This document shows, piece by piece, positions 1-11,359 of a stretch of DNA of 64,000 nt. The DNA is taken from assembly GCA_019915015.1 (NCBI GenBank), contig JAHBBC010000013.1, positions 124,001 through 188,000 on the forward strand. Reading direction: 5' to 3'. The translations under genes and the position numbers were made by a program. The notes below the pieces were generated by a model. It had not been told where the DNA came from. It worked only from the letters and a program-made list of their open reading frames with translations, and ran no database searches. The stretch is from Auriscalpium vulgare. Lineage: Eukaryota > Basidiomycota > Agaricomycetes > Russulales > Auriscalpiaceae. Position 1 is the first letter of the stretch, and the number at the start of each line of letters is the position of its first letter.

Positions 1-942
1 ATATGCTCGTACAAATGAGCGCTATTGCCTCCTTCTCTCACAATCTCACCAATGTCTCGGTCTGTTTTCCAGGACATCTTCCTGGTCCTGGGAATTTACG
101 TATGAATATCTCCTGCAGACGTACAAACATGAGCAGTCAGGCAAATTGACGAAACAAAGGCACCGTGTGCGATTGGGTCGACGAATAAACAATCGCTACA
201 GTCATGGAGCGGTCTTCTCCTCATGGATTAGAGACAAAGCTCACAGATCATCACATATTCCGAGTCATGGACCTGCCGGATCTCCAAATCTTCAGGCGTG
301 TGGAAACGGTGGCATGTAGGACTCGCACGAAGCTGATTCTGATGCTGACAACCGTGTCTGTGCCTGTGTGTGGATCGAGATATAAGCCGTGCGTCGATGT
401 GTTTCAGTGTGTTTCACGGCTTACTTGGACAGAGTGAAGGAGACAGCGAGAGGGAATACATTGAAGCATGGCGGCCTGACCGGGGAGGTCAAGGGGAGGT
501 GCCAGTCGGCGGTCGGTCACGGTAACTAGAGGTTTGACGTCATCCATGCACGTGACCCATGCCTTGGTATAACACTGAATCAGAACAGCTACTAGAGCTA
601 GTGAAAACACAGCTCGATCGCGACGCGGATGCTTGACCAAGCATACGCGAGACAGAAGAGAAGAAAGGGTGCTGCGCGGAGGTTTTGGCTTATAACAGAA
701 CGACTATCTTCTGTGCCAAGGTCAGCCACGGAGACTAGTTTTGGCTTTGATTCATCGCTGCTGTTCTTAGCTAGGCACACTAGCTAATCTATAAGTATAC
801 AGATTCAATACTACAGGGCCTCATATAATGAATAGTACATTCTGCGATCAACGTCAGGTAATTACTAGGACTACATACAAGAAGCGGCAAGGAAACCGGG
901 TAAGATCAAGTGGACATCTCGCCATCGGTCACGTCCGTCATT
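1..942. other. No gene recognised
   Basis: Only short, unconvincing open frames occur on both strands. The stretch is the 3' flank of the minus-strand membrane-protein gene that ends at 943. I see no tRNA, repeat or clear regulatory element. Confidence 0.5.
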
Positions 943-2852
943 TCAGAACCCATCGGACGAGTGCCGCGAACCTGCGGCCTCCTTCGTGTTCGCGCCGTAC
1001 AGCGCACGGTCCGCGGCCGCTGCGCCGACCTCAAGGTCGAAGTTCAGCGCGCGTACTTTGTCCGCATCCTGCGCGTGATCGTCTAACGTGTCGGTCTCGG
1101 AGCGCTGGCGGTCCACCGCGATGTCGATTGGCCGCACAGCGGACACCGCATTTGCCGTCGTGCGGAAGGTCCCGAACTGGATGCTGCTTGGCTGCGGGCC
1201 AGAGGCCGCCACAGGCAGGCCGGAGCTGGATTTGCAGGCGATGTGAGCGCGGGGGTAAAGGAGAGAGGATGGTGGACCGCACGAGAGCTCGTGTTTGTCC
1301 GCGTAGTTCGTGAGCGAGCGATACATCCGCGTCGCACCGATAACCCTGATAGAACGCGTCAGAAGCTACACAAGAATGACTCGATAGATTACATACATGA
1401 TCAGGACTGCGATTTGTGGAATCAGGGAACCGCGAGTTAGATAACTGATAACAGCCTCAGATTCCCTATACTCACGTGCGGGGGTTTGAAACATCTGAAG
1501 GCGATCGAGAAAGATCAAGCTCATATCCTAGTACATGGTAGTCAGGCGTCGACATACCAAATTCCACACATCTGCGGGGCGCGTCTGGTCAGTGCATGTT
1601 GGACTCGTGACAGTGCTCAGCTACCGACCATTGATGTTCTTGTACAGAAGGATCTGAACGCATGCCACATCATATCAGCAAAGGCACATTCACATCTTTC
1701 AGGACACACGAGGACTGACGACAACGGGAAGTTCGGCAATCGTGGCCATACCGAGCCAGATGAGGCCCTGGGGCACCATCAGCAGCGAAACGACGGGGAG
1801 AACGGGCCGCGCGCACCTGGTGGTAGAGCATGCGCCAGATGCCGAACCGCGTAGATTCGCCCTTCAGCAAGAGACCGACGAGCATAATGATAAGAAGCGA
1901 GGCGTCCGACGCGAATGAGATGACTCCCATGGGCCGCCCGCGAACCGTGAGCAGGTCGAGGCAGCCGCCCCCGGCCGGGTTCCACATGCCCCTAGACTAG
2001 AGAGGGGCGTCAGAACAAAGCAGGTTTGCTCATACGCAGGCGATTCACCCTGATGACTTCTGCGCAGAGCGATTGAAAAAAAAAAAAAAAGTTTCAGTGC
2101 GCTAAGCAAGGCAAGATGGCGAAGGGACGTACCCCGAATCCAGAAGGCACCGGATCCGATCCAGATGATACTTGCAAGCACAGTGACAATCCTATTGCGG
2201 TCCCAGATGGCTGCGCTGGTGAGGAATGGGATCAGGCAGGGACGGGGAGTGCGATTGAATTGGTCGGTACATTCGTAACACGATGAGGAGCGCAGCTAAG
2301 GTCATTGAGAGGGCAGTGAATGCCTGACGATGAAGGCATGAGTAGGCGGGAGGATGAAGCGAGGAAAGAGACGGCGCAACTGTGGCAGCTTGGATCCATG
2401 ACTGACATACATAATAAGGACATGAGCATATCACAGATAGCGGGCTTTCACATACCTGGCAGTTGATTTCGCGCGTCACATCCATCCCGACGAGGTTTAG
2501 AACAGTGAACATAAGACAACAGAAACGACATGACGAGTAGATCTGCAGGAAACGTCAGCGCCAATTGCCTGTGACGCAGAAAACAAATCACGCACGCTGA
2601 GGGTCCACAGCCGCTTCCGTTTGCCAGAGACAAACTCCCACTCGTAGTATAGGTTAGTAACGTACTCCCAGCTGTTGTGGGTCCCGTCAGAAGCGGTCAG
2701 TGCGAGGGAACGAGCACGGACATGTAGACCCCGGCGAGAGCGTGCTCCAATTTGATGAAGTCAACTGCGTCGGTGAGTGCGCGGCAGGAGCATGTTGGAA
2801 GGAACACACGGTATGTCCTCGCAAGGATGGTGGGATCGTTCCAGTTGACCAT
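943..2852 (-). CDS. Fungal multi-pass membrane protein, copy 1 (microexon-rich)
   Basis: A membrane protein of about 350 residues with about 16 exons, reconstructed by comparison with its paralog at 5158-7102. It starts MVNWNDPTILARTY, followed by a conserved block (LEHALAG, WEYVTNLYYEW) and about six or seven hydrophobic segments. The polar C-terminal tail ends SRHSSDG plus one aromatic residue, as in the paralog. Every splice junction I compared keeps the same phase as in the paralog, including exons of 21, 11, 25, 14, 19 and 10 nt; the 11-nt exon is at 2049-2059. No frameshift or internal stop is needed, so the gene looks intact. The topology resembles a 7TM receptor-like fungal protein, but I recognise no characterised family and give no function. 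A 15-nt A run (T on the coding strand) lies in the intron after the 11-nt exon. Confidence 0.75.
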
Positions 2853-5157
2853 GGCCTTGATAGAATCTCAGCTGCGGGGCGGTGAAGGAAGCCGGAGGCT
2901 TCTCAAGGGGAGAGCCTGCGTTATAAATACGATGTTCCACCATCATCGTGTTGTCACTGTTGATATATCCGTGCATCAAGTTTCGAAGTAAGGATAGGAA
3001 CGGCAAAGCAGTAATGCCATTGGCGCTTCGATAGCGGATTCCCGCGCTCAATCCGCGCTCCAGAGTGCGAGCCGACAATTGACCGGGACGCAGAATGTCT
3101 GCAGAATGTGCACTGTGTGCAGGCTTAGTGTCTCATTCACCGGCATGCACAGTCCTGGTGGTCAGTATCGCCTCCGGCGCGCTCAGTGCAGTCAGAATTT
3201 AAACATCGACCATGCATGCGCGTCTGCTTGTAAGCGCCGGCTCCGAGTCATGACTTGCCTCTAGCCCAGAGGACCAGAGGTTCTACTACAGAATACGATC
3301 CCCTGCACAAATTTCCGAGTCGTCGAAGGACGATAAAGGGAGGCAGCGACTCGGAATGTCAGCGATTGGGCTGCTGGAACAGGCGTTGTAATCTGTAGAC
3401 CTCAGCAAGAGTAATCCAAGATACGCAAATATCCCAAGGCTTCCATACGTCCCGAGAGCAAGCGCCGCGTGCACATACATTAGAAGCTTGGGCTACTACC
3501 TTCGTCAGAGATACATGGATGCGTGGCATCCATCAAGGCAGGTATCACGATCCACATATCCTTGGAAGAATCAGCCAAACGCAGGCACAAACAGTCAAAG
3601 TAAATGAAGCATACATACGGTAACATAGGAGCAGGATGTGCGAGACGAGCTGAGTGCCCAGCTCCACCGATTCCTTTGGCGGCTCGGAGGTCGTTTAACT
3701 ACGATTCCTGCTCAAAAAAAATTAGATCAGTGCCGAGCGTAAGAGCACGAGGCGGAGAGCGCCGGCGTCGAGGAGGAAGATGCGTCGGGTACCAGCGCGC
3801 CGCGCCTGCCAGCAGCGAACGGGGCGTGGCTCGGCATAGTCGCAGTGAGCTTGAGCTTGAGGCGCCGCCCGAGACCACCACTAAGTACATGGTCTTCCTG
3901 AACATGCATGGCGCTAATCTGTCAGAGATACGTAGATGTGAGCCAAGACCTTCGGAGAATATGTGCGACTCACCTCTGCTCAGGTCCTACTTGACCACCG
4001 TAATGTTAATACAGTGATGATGGCGATAGTCCGAAGCCAAGTGCTCCTAACTTTATGGGCATCAGGTTCGAAAGTTCGCCTCCTGCCGACCGAGCAGCTC
4101 GCTACCAATGACCGTCTTACCTTCCTCGGAAGCTTTGCCACAGCCCCCGACCGTCGGCCGCCTCGCTGTTGCCTAAGAAGATGTTCCTTCGATCGCGGTG
4201 AACGAATTGCACTGGCCAATTTACCGAGTCCAACGCTCCGAGGCCGGCTGCTGGCCGCAAGGCATTGCGGATCCTCTGCCCATATAGACCATTCCGACTG
4301 GATAAGATCGCTAGCATATATTCGAAGTCCTCGGCTTCCATGCGCTGCCAGAGTGACATGATCCTCGAATGCGATCAGGCGCTGCTGATTGAATATTTCG
4401 GACGCCTGTGGGGCTGTCAAGACCCTCGTGGAGATCGGAGTGGACATCACCGGGAAACGGAGTCGACATATAGCGCAGAAGCCTGATCGCTTTCATTGCA
4501 AGTTCGTCGTATCTGTGGGAAAGACAACGGGAGTATGGGGTTCCGGTGCTGGATGACTTGGGGTAGTCGCCGTGGCTGGCTGGCCTTGACCTTATCCACA
4601 GAAGCCTACGGTCGGGGTACATACCAAGCACGTCTTTTTTGAGGCCACAGAAACAAAGCTGTGCCTGGACTTTGTAGAGAATGAGGAAAACGTGTGTTGA
4701 TTGGGTGGGAGTTGCCGAGTCGGCCGAGTCGGCTTGGCTTGTCCACACGGAACCACACTGGCACCTATGTACCTCGACTCGGTGACCAGTTTCTTCTCTT
4801 CCCTTCATGGCAGCAATAGACTCAGTGTTTTTATTCTTCACGGCCTCTCTCGGGCATTGCATGGGTGTGCTAAATCTCGTTGCAGCGCAGTGGCTGCGAT
4901 ATGGACGCCGGGGCTCGATCATCTGCTGATAGCGCCCTGATGCTGTGAATTATCGAAGCGCCGACGAGGTTTTCTGTCACTGCGCCTTCCAGCGCCGACT
5001 TGGAGCAGCTGGCAGGATCACTGATGCACTGACAAGTCCGCTGGATAGCGCTGGAAAACTGTACAAATAACACGGGCCCGCAAAGAAGCCCCCCCGGCTT
5101 CCCTGCATCCAACCCGCCAGCTGGCACTTCGCGAGTCCATCCCCCTCGAACGGCACC
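2853..5157. other. Spacer between the divergent membrane-protein genes; no confident gene
   Basis: This 2.3 kb holds the 5' flanks of two head-to-head paralogs. Minus-strand open frames at about 4117-4600 (containing WQRMEAEDFEYMLAILSSRN) and 3286-3480 (one hydrophobic segment) look vaguely protein-like and might be exons of a spliced gene. I could not join them into a consistent model and recognise no family. Confidence 0.35.
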
Positions 5158-7102
5158 ATGGTCAACTGGAACGATCCCGTCATCCTCGCGAGGACATATC
5201 GTGCGTGCATCCCAGCCACCCAGCCGTAGCGCGCATTCACTCATTGTCCGACGCAGTTGACTTTGTCAAATTGGAGCACGCGCTCGCCGGGGTGTACATG
5301 TCCGTGCGCGCTCAGTTCCTCGACCCTGACCGCTTCTGACGAGACCGGGACCCACAACAGCTGGGAGTACGTCACGAATCTGCACTACGAATGGGACTTC
5401 ATGGCGAGGAAGCGGAAGTGGCTTTGGACCCTCTCGGTGCGTGGTTCTCTCTTCGTCGCGGGCGATCGACGCTGACGGCGGACCGCGGTGACGTCTCTTG
5501 CAGATCTACTCGTTCTGTCGTTTCTGCTGTCTTATGTTCACCATCCTCAACCTCGTCGGGATGGATGTGACGACCGAAATTAACTGCCAGGTGCGTCGTG
5601 GTTCATAGCGGGTGGATCATAAACTCACTTCACGGATATAACGACAGGCGTGGATCCAGGCTGCCCTGGTACGTCGCTGTGTCTATCGCCTTATCCTCTC
5701 GCATACTCACTTCTTCATTCTCAGACATTCGCTGACCTCGCTTTGGTGTCGGCTTCACTCCTGATCGTACTGCGAATGTACGAGCCCACCGTCCATTCCC
5801 ACCCGCCCATCTCTGATCCCGTCTCCCGCTTCCAGCGCAGCCATCTGGGAACGCAACATCTACGTTATTGGCCTCTCCGGCACCATCTGGCTCGTCAATG
5901 CCGCATTCTGGTTGCGGGGTACGTTCCCGCCCTTTGATACCCGATCACACCGCTGATTCGATCCACCATCTGCACAGATATCATCAGGGTGCATACGAAC
6001 TTCGTATTGGCATGCGTATTCTTTGCTGACGATCTTTCCAGTCCAAGGGCTTGTGGAACCCGCTCGAGGGCGGCTGCCTCGACCTGCTCACGGAGCGCGG
6101 GAAGCCCCTCGCGGTCATCTCGTTCTCGACCGACGCATCGCTGCTCGCCATCATGCTCGTCGGGCTTTTCTTCAAGGGCGAGGCGGTGCGCTTCGGCATC
6201 TGGCGCACCCTCTACCACCAGGTGTGCTGCCTTCTATCTCGTTCTCACCATGTGCGCGATGGCTGATGCAGCAGTAGGGCCTCATTTGGCTCAGCATGGC
6301 AACAATTGCTGAAGTTCCCGTCATCGTGAGTTCTGTGTGCCTTTGTGTGAATTCGCCCTTACCGATACGGCCTGTGACAGATTCTTCTGTTCAAGAACAT
6401 CAACGGTCGGTAGCTTATGGTAATGATCCTGTCGAGGCCATCTGCTCACTTCCCCCTGTGCCCCACAGATGTATGGAACTTGGTACGTAGATGTTCTTCG
6501 GTTACTCAGAGCACAAGGTTCACATAGTTGCTCACAGATGTTCCAAACGCCTGCACGTGAGTGTTTTCCCTTTGCACATCTGAAGCCCGAAATACCTGAC
6601 CTCTGATCGCCTGATGCGCCACAAGTTCTCATCATGTATGTATCGCGACCACTCAACTTCCTCTGCGTACCTTCTGACGGGGGATACCATCAGGGTTATC
6701 GGTGCGACGCGGATGTACCGCTCGCTGTCGAACTACGGGCAAACCTCCGAGATCTCGTACGTCCCCGTCCCTCCGCTCCCACACTAATAACTTACCGGCC
6801 CCACGTCCAGCTCCGGCGGCCTGCCGCCCTCGGCGACAAAGAACACCGGCCCGCAGCCGAGCAGCATCCAGTTCGGGCGCACGGCGGCGAGCACGACGAA
6901 CGCGTCGTACGCGATGCGGCCGATCGAGATCGCCGTGCACCGCCAGCACGACGGGGACGGGTTCGGCGCGCGCTCGCAGGACCTGGACAAGGTGCGCACG
7001 GTCGACCTCGAGGTCGGCGCGGTCGGCGCGGTGGACGGGGACCACGCGCTGTACGGCACGAAGGAGAAGGCGGGCTCGCGGCACTCGTCCGACGGGTACT
7101 GA
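5158..7102 (+). CDS. Fungal multi-pass membrane protein, copy 2 (microexon-rich)
   Basis: Predicted 353 residues from 16 exons: 5158-5200, 5257-5293, 5361-5436, 5504-5590, 5648-5668, 5725-5777, 5836-5918, 5978-5988, 6042-6221, 6278-6325, 6381-6405, 6469-6482, 6538-6556, 6626-6635, 6694-6756 and 6811-7102. All junctions are GT-AG and phases sum to one frame. Start MVNWNDPVILARTY is the first ATG of the block shared with the inverted paralog. About six or seven hydrophobic segments follow (for example FCCLMFTILNLVGM, LSGTIWLVNAAFW, SMATIAEVPVIILLF), then a charged cytoplasmic-type tail of about 110 residues. The 11-nt exon at 5978-5988 is needed to keep frame. It belongs to the same unrecognised family as the gene at 943-2852; a receptor-like or transporter role is only inference. 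Confidence 0.8.
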
Positions 7103-8122
7103 ACGGCGTCCCAGTGACGGCGATCCTGACCCGCGTTGCGATACCTGCGAAACCTCTTGTTCTTGTATGTCTGCTGGATACCTGATCGTGGTCGAGAGCT
7201 TTTTGTACAAGTCTGTTGTTGTAGTTTTTAATGTTATTAGATTAGTGTAAATCGACGAATCTAGTGACTGCCGGATGGTCTATCCTGTCAGTCGCGCTCG
7301 CCAAGTACTGCTCTTCGAGACTTGCAAGAACGTGGAAGGCGTATCATGCCGGGCACGATATCGTGAGCATGTGGAGTCCAACAATGGTGTACGGTAGTCT
7401 CCGTGGCTGACCTTAATACACAGAAGACAGTCGTTCTGTTCTGTAGGTGTACGGCATAATTACTAGCAAAGCGTGCATCGCAGCCAAAAGCAAATCAGGC
7501 GGTGTGCGGAGGTTGGAGCTCACAAAATTTATAAGAAATGATACGATGATCGCACAAATCCGAGTCTGAGGACTAGATATACGCCGCAAAACCACGACAA
7601 TCTCCACGGAGACGCGTCCGTGATGGCGGCAAGGAATATTTGCGGGGACCTCGGAGGAGCAACCCAGGTCCTGGTGACTCGGAGCGGCAGTTCTCAGCCG
7701 CGGCCCGCTGCTCCGCCGGCTCGCCAGTGCTCCCTCCTCCCTTCACCGCACCAAACGCGCATTCTCCAACATGACGGACTCGGAATGCCGACAAATTCGG
7801 TCGGTGGGCAACTGGCCTGCACACATTCACCTATGCGCTGTTTCTCCTCTATGAACCCTCCTCGCCTGTTCGTTCACTCGCCTGGCACTGAGTCTGTCGT
7901 ACTATGACCATTATCTTTCCAGCTTGACCACCAGGAATGTAGTGGAAAGCATCTTACTCGGCTTGATGCTTTCCTCTGTGCTCTTCTCTATTTGGCTGTG
8001 ACATTTCCTGGTCGATCCTGAAGGAGGGCAATGTGTCCACTACCTCCCTTTGAAGCTCAACTGGTATAAACGAAAACCTTCTCGCCATCTCCATCTATCG
8101 CCCCGTTCTCCCCAGCGCTCTC
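7103..8122. other. Intergenic region
   Basis: About 1 kb between the 3' end of the membrane-protein gene and the ADC-like pseudogene. Only short AT-richer frames without recognisable domains are seen. The last 100 bases are pyrimidine-rich, as in many fungal promoters. Confidence 0.5.
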
Positions 8123-9078
8123 ATGGCAAATTTTGCACCTAGACTCCTTCGCCGTCTGCCCCTCCTCCAGCAGTTTATTCCCTTTCTGCCTCTCCTCCGT
8201 GGACGTGTACCGTCGAAGTCTACTTACGTCTTCCTCCACTCCGCCGCCTTCCCGCCTATCGAGTCAGATAACCCGAACAACAACCCCGAGATCCTCCAGG
8301 GCCTGCATGCGGGCGCATATCACTCTCTCGAAGAGATCCACCCCTCCGCGCTCGCCTTGTACGACGGCCAGCCTCAGTGCGCTGGCAGCGCCGCGCGTGT
8401 CCTGCTTCTGCGCTCGCCCGTGGGGCCCTTCGACGAGCTCATGTACATATCCGCCGGCTTCAAGAGCCCTCTAGGCAAAGGCACGACCAGGTGCAATTAC
8501 GACCATGTACGTCAACTCGAAAGCGAGCCTGTGGGATGGTCGGAACTGGAGTAAGTGCATACCCATTCTTACAGCTGGGTGAGGGCTTTGTTGACTTGCT
8601 CATGCAGATGCCCCGAAGCATCTCGCGCGCTTTGACTGGAGCACAATTGGCGGGCGAACCCTGGTGCGGGTCCACCACCTCGAAGACCCGCTTTCATCCA
8701 GAAAACCCGTCTCCTCCGCACACATAAAGCGCACTTCCATTCCCGCCGTCCGGATACCCGGGCCGTCAGCTATCCGAGGTCCCAGAATCCCTGAGGCGCG
8801 TCGTCCAGCCGCCCCTTCTTCCATCTCGTGCTCCAAAGGCAGAACTCGGTGTCATCTGGAACGCAGATGGCACCCAGTGGCTGGACGCCAGCCCGCGGTA
8901 CAAAGGCTGCTGGGGGTTCGCGCGTATCGACGAGGTTGCGGGAGAGGATGGGGTAGTGGGATTCGGGGACGGCATCGGGTTCCCGTCGTTCCGCCCTTGG
9001 TCGGTTGCCTTGCGCTTCAAGGGAAGGTCGGTCTACTCTTGTGCCCATGTTCCAAGTGACGAACAGAAGTCGGGATGA
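8123..9078 (+). pseudogene. Acetoacetate-decarboxylase-like pseudogene (two frameshifts)
   Basis: This is a decayed paralog of the intact gene at 14227-15177. The first part (from ATG at 8123) matches through PEILQGLHAGAYHSLEEIHP and ELMYIS. The next block (MYVNSKASLWDGRN) is in the +1 frame, so one base has been gained or two lost near 8480-8495. The intron at 8551-8607 is kept in the paralog's position. After HLARFD and RVHHLEDP a second +1 shift near 8757-8763 is required to reach VQPPLLPSRAP and GDGIGFPSFRPWSV. The last homologous frame stops at 9076-9078. No single protein can be made without both shifts. The parent family is a fungal protein with an acetoacetate-decarboxylase-like beta fold and unknown substrate. 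Confidence 0.75.
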
Positions 9079-9348
9079 GTTTACCAGTGTGGGTCAACCG
9101 CGTTGCGTACTGCGCACCACACGTGCGGGCGCCTAGAATGCATGCATATATGGTATCCCTCCTGCGCCTTCGACGGCAGAATTGCATACTTATGAGAATG
9201 TTGCCGAACTCCCCGCTTTCTCGCACCTCCCACTACCGCCCTCGACGTGCGCAGTCCCTGCGAGAACCCAGACGTATCTTCACTTCTCTGTCCTCGACGG
9301 TCCCTCCACAAGCTCATCCACACGTACTCGACAAGCGCTCTGAGGATC

Positions 9349-11075
9349 ATGATAGACCCACTGACACCCACTGATTCCCAGTCGACCTTATCGGAGCCTG
9401 ACGTCGAGGGCTCCTGGCTGCGCGCTCTCGTTGCGCGCGTAGTGGCCGACTCACAGGTCACCCTCACTGACCGTATCGCGCTCGAGACCGAGGCCACCCT
9501 CGGCGTCCTCGCTCTTGTCCGCCAGGAGCTCATCAAACCTTCATCCACTGGCGGACACAGGGGCATCGACGAAGACACGCAGACAGAGCGCCTGCGGCGC
9601 AGGGAGGAGGTGATTGGGTGGCGTGAGGAGGAACTCAAATGGAAGGTGACGCATGCCGAGCGACGGGAGCTTCACGCGCGGATGCGCGACGATGCCGCCC
9701 GCTCGAGAGACGATGAATCTCGGCAGCGCGACGAGGACGTGAAGAAGAGAGAACGCGAGGTCGTTCTCACGGAGAGCGACCTGACGGCGAGGAAGGCTAC
9801 GCTCGACGTCCAGGAAGACACGGCACGCGACAAGCTGCGTCGCGCGGAGGAAACGGAGCAGCGGGTGCAAGACCGTTCAGGGGAGATCGCCGAGGCAGAG
9901 GCCGCGCTCGCGGAACGGGAAGCTGCCGTCCGTGCGGCGGCGGAGGAGATCCTGAAGCAGCGCGAGACCGTCGAGGCCGAGGAAGCCAAAGCCCGCGACA
10001 GCATGGCGGCTGCCAAGCGGATGTTGAGAGGTGCAGACCAGCTCTTTGCGGCGGCTGAGGGGCGGCAAAGGGCGCTAGAAGAGAGGGAGTGCGAGGTGGC
10101 CACGAAGACTGCAGATGTCGAGCAACGGGAGCAGTCGCTGATGACGAGAGAGCTGGAGGCGGCGCAGAGGGAGGAGTCGGTCTTGACCAGGCAAACCGAA
10201 GCGGCGCGGAGGGAGGAAATTCTTATCCGCCGGCAGAGGGAAGTGGTAGGGCGCGAGGAGAAGGCATTGCACCGCGAGAGCCTGAGAGCTGTTGCCGTCA
10301 GGGAGGCGGACGCGCTACCGAAGGATGCTGCTGCTGAGAAGCCTGCGGATGTGCGGGAGCCTGCCGGGGCAGATGCCACCGTACAGAGGGATCCTGAGGC
10401 TATCGAAACCGATGCGGTAGTCGCGGACGACGATGACGACTCGGAAGTGGCGGAAGCGGCTTTAGAGTCAGACGCGTCCGTGCCGCCCCCGACGGGTCCC
10501 GCTGAGGATGTAGGCACTGTCAAGGTAAGCCTCGATTCACTCATTTGGAGCTTGGCTAATGAGTGAGTGTCCAGACCAGCGATGAGGTGACATTCAACTC
10601 GGGATCCAGCAACGAGTCCGCTGGCCCGAGGGCGATGGCCGCCGTTCAGGAAGATGGCCATCGCCTTCAAGCTGACGTGACTTTCACAGCTGTGGGCAAT
10701 CAGTCAGTGGCACAGACGGCCTCGGGCGCGACATCTACTACCGCCAGTGGGGAGCCGCATTCGAGGCACGAACTTGAAACTGACCCCGAACTGGCAAAGG
10801 CAAGCTTTGAGTTCAGTTGAGTCGACCGGGCATTGTTAACTGAGGGTGCACAGGCCAAAGAAACTCTGGCGGTGACTCCTGCGCTCGGTGCGCCGAAGAT
10901 ACCAGCTTCGGGAGCATCAGTAGTCTCGACTTCAGATGTCCCCGAGTTTGTCATAACAACATCTATGCGCTTTTCCTCATCCCCTACCCCGTCAAAGAAG
11001 CAAAAAAAGCAACTGAAACTGGTACGAGCAATGCGCTGCATTCAATGTGTTAACGAGACACTAACTCTCAAGTGA
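9349..11075 (+). CDS. Long coiled-coil protein
   Basis: Exon 1 (9349-10524) encodes 392 residues dominated by Glu/Arg/Ala heptads from about residue 70 to 340, a nearly continuous coiled coil, then an acidic patch (ADDDDDSEVAEAALE). Exon 2 is 10575-10799 and exon 3 is 10854-11021; both are low-complexity Ser/Thr/Ala-rich, and exon 3 ends in a basic KKQKKQLKL. The intron 10800-10853 has a GC donor (gcaagc), not GT. Read literally, the frame stops at TGA 11073-11075, right after the intron 11022-11072. A further 34 codons in frame lie upstream of the chosen ATG, with another possible start at 9247. I recognise no family; a scaffold or cytoskeletal role is only suggested by the coiled coil. Confidence 0.6.
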
Positions 11076-11359
11076 CCTGGCGTCCAAAGTTCACAGCGAC
11101 TTGTCAAAACCGTGCCTATACTAAAAACCACAAGGTATCGCGGCTGATGGACGAAGCACTGAATGGCAAACCATTCTCTTCAAACCTGACGCACAAAGAA
11201 ATAAAAACGGTGAGCATAAGTATATGTATTCCAGCAGTGCGCGGTTGCGTTAACCTTGTCGTCCAGTTCAAGTTGCACTGCGCCGGCTTCAACAATCAGT
11301 GCAAGAAAGCGTTCAGTAGGTTTAACGAGGAAATAAATAGGAGACGCAAGCTGAAATGA
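11073..11359 (+). other. Probable terminal exons of the coiled-coil gene, out of frame
   Basis: Two segments joined by a good GT-AG intron (11210-11266) read as a compact basic, Cys-containing peptide: TWRPKFTATCQNRAY, then FKLHCAGFNNQCKKAF, ending NRRRKLK and TGA at 11357-11359. They look like true exons, but need the preceding exon to end in phase 1, whereas 10854-11021 ends in phase 0. One extra base in the A7 run at 11002-11008 would fix this. They are either exons cut off by a real frameshift or the sign of a one-base sequence error. Confidence 0.45.

Noticed and set aside
2076..2090. 15-base A run as a possible retrotransposon poly-A tail
   Set aside because: It lies inside an intron of the minus-strand membrane gene, with no target-site duplication or reverse-transcriptase remnant nearby; a polypyrimidine tract or microsatellite is simpler.
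943..7102. Inverted similarity of about 2 kb as terminal inverted repeats of a mobile element
   Set aside because: The similarity follows exons of two intact genes and fades in introns; no transposase lies between.
9672..10670. 332-codon minus-strand frame opposite the coiled-coil gene
   Set aside because: Ser/Ala/Arg-rich antisense shadow of a GC-rich repetitive coding exon; no domain and no splice support.
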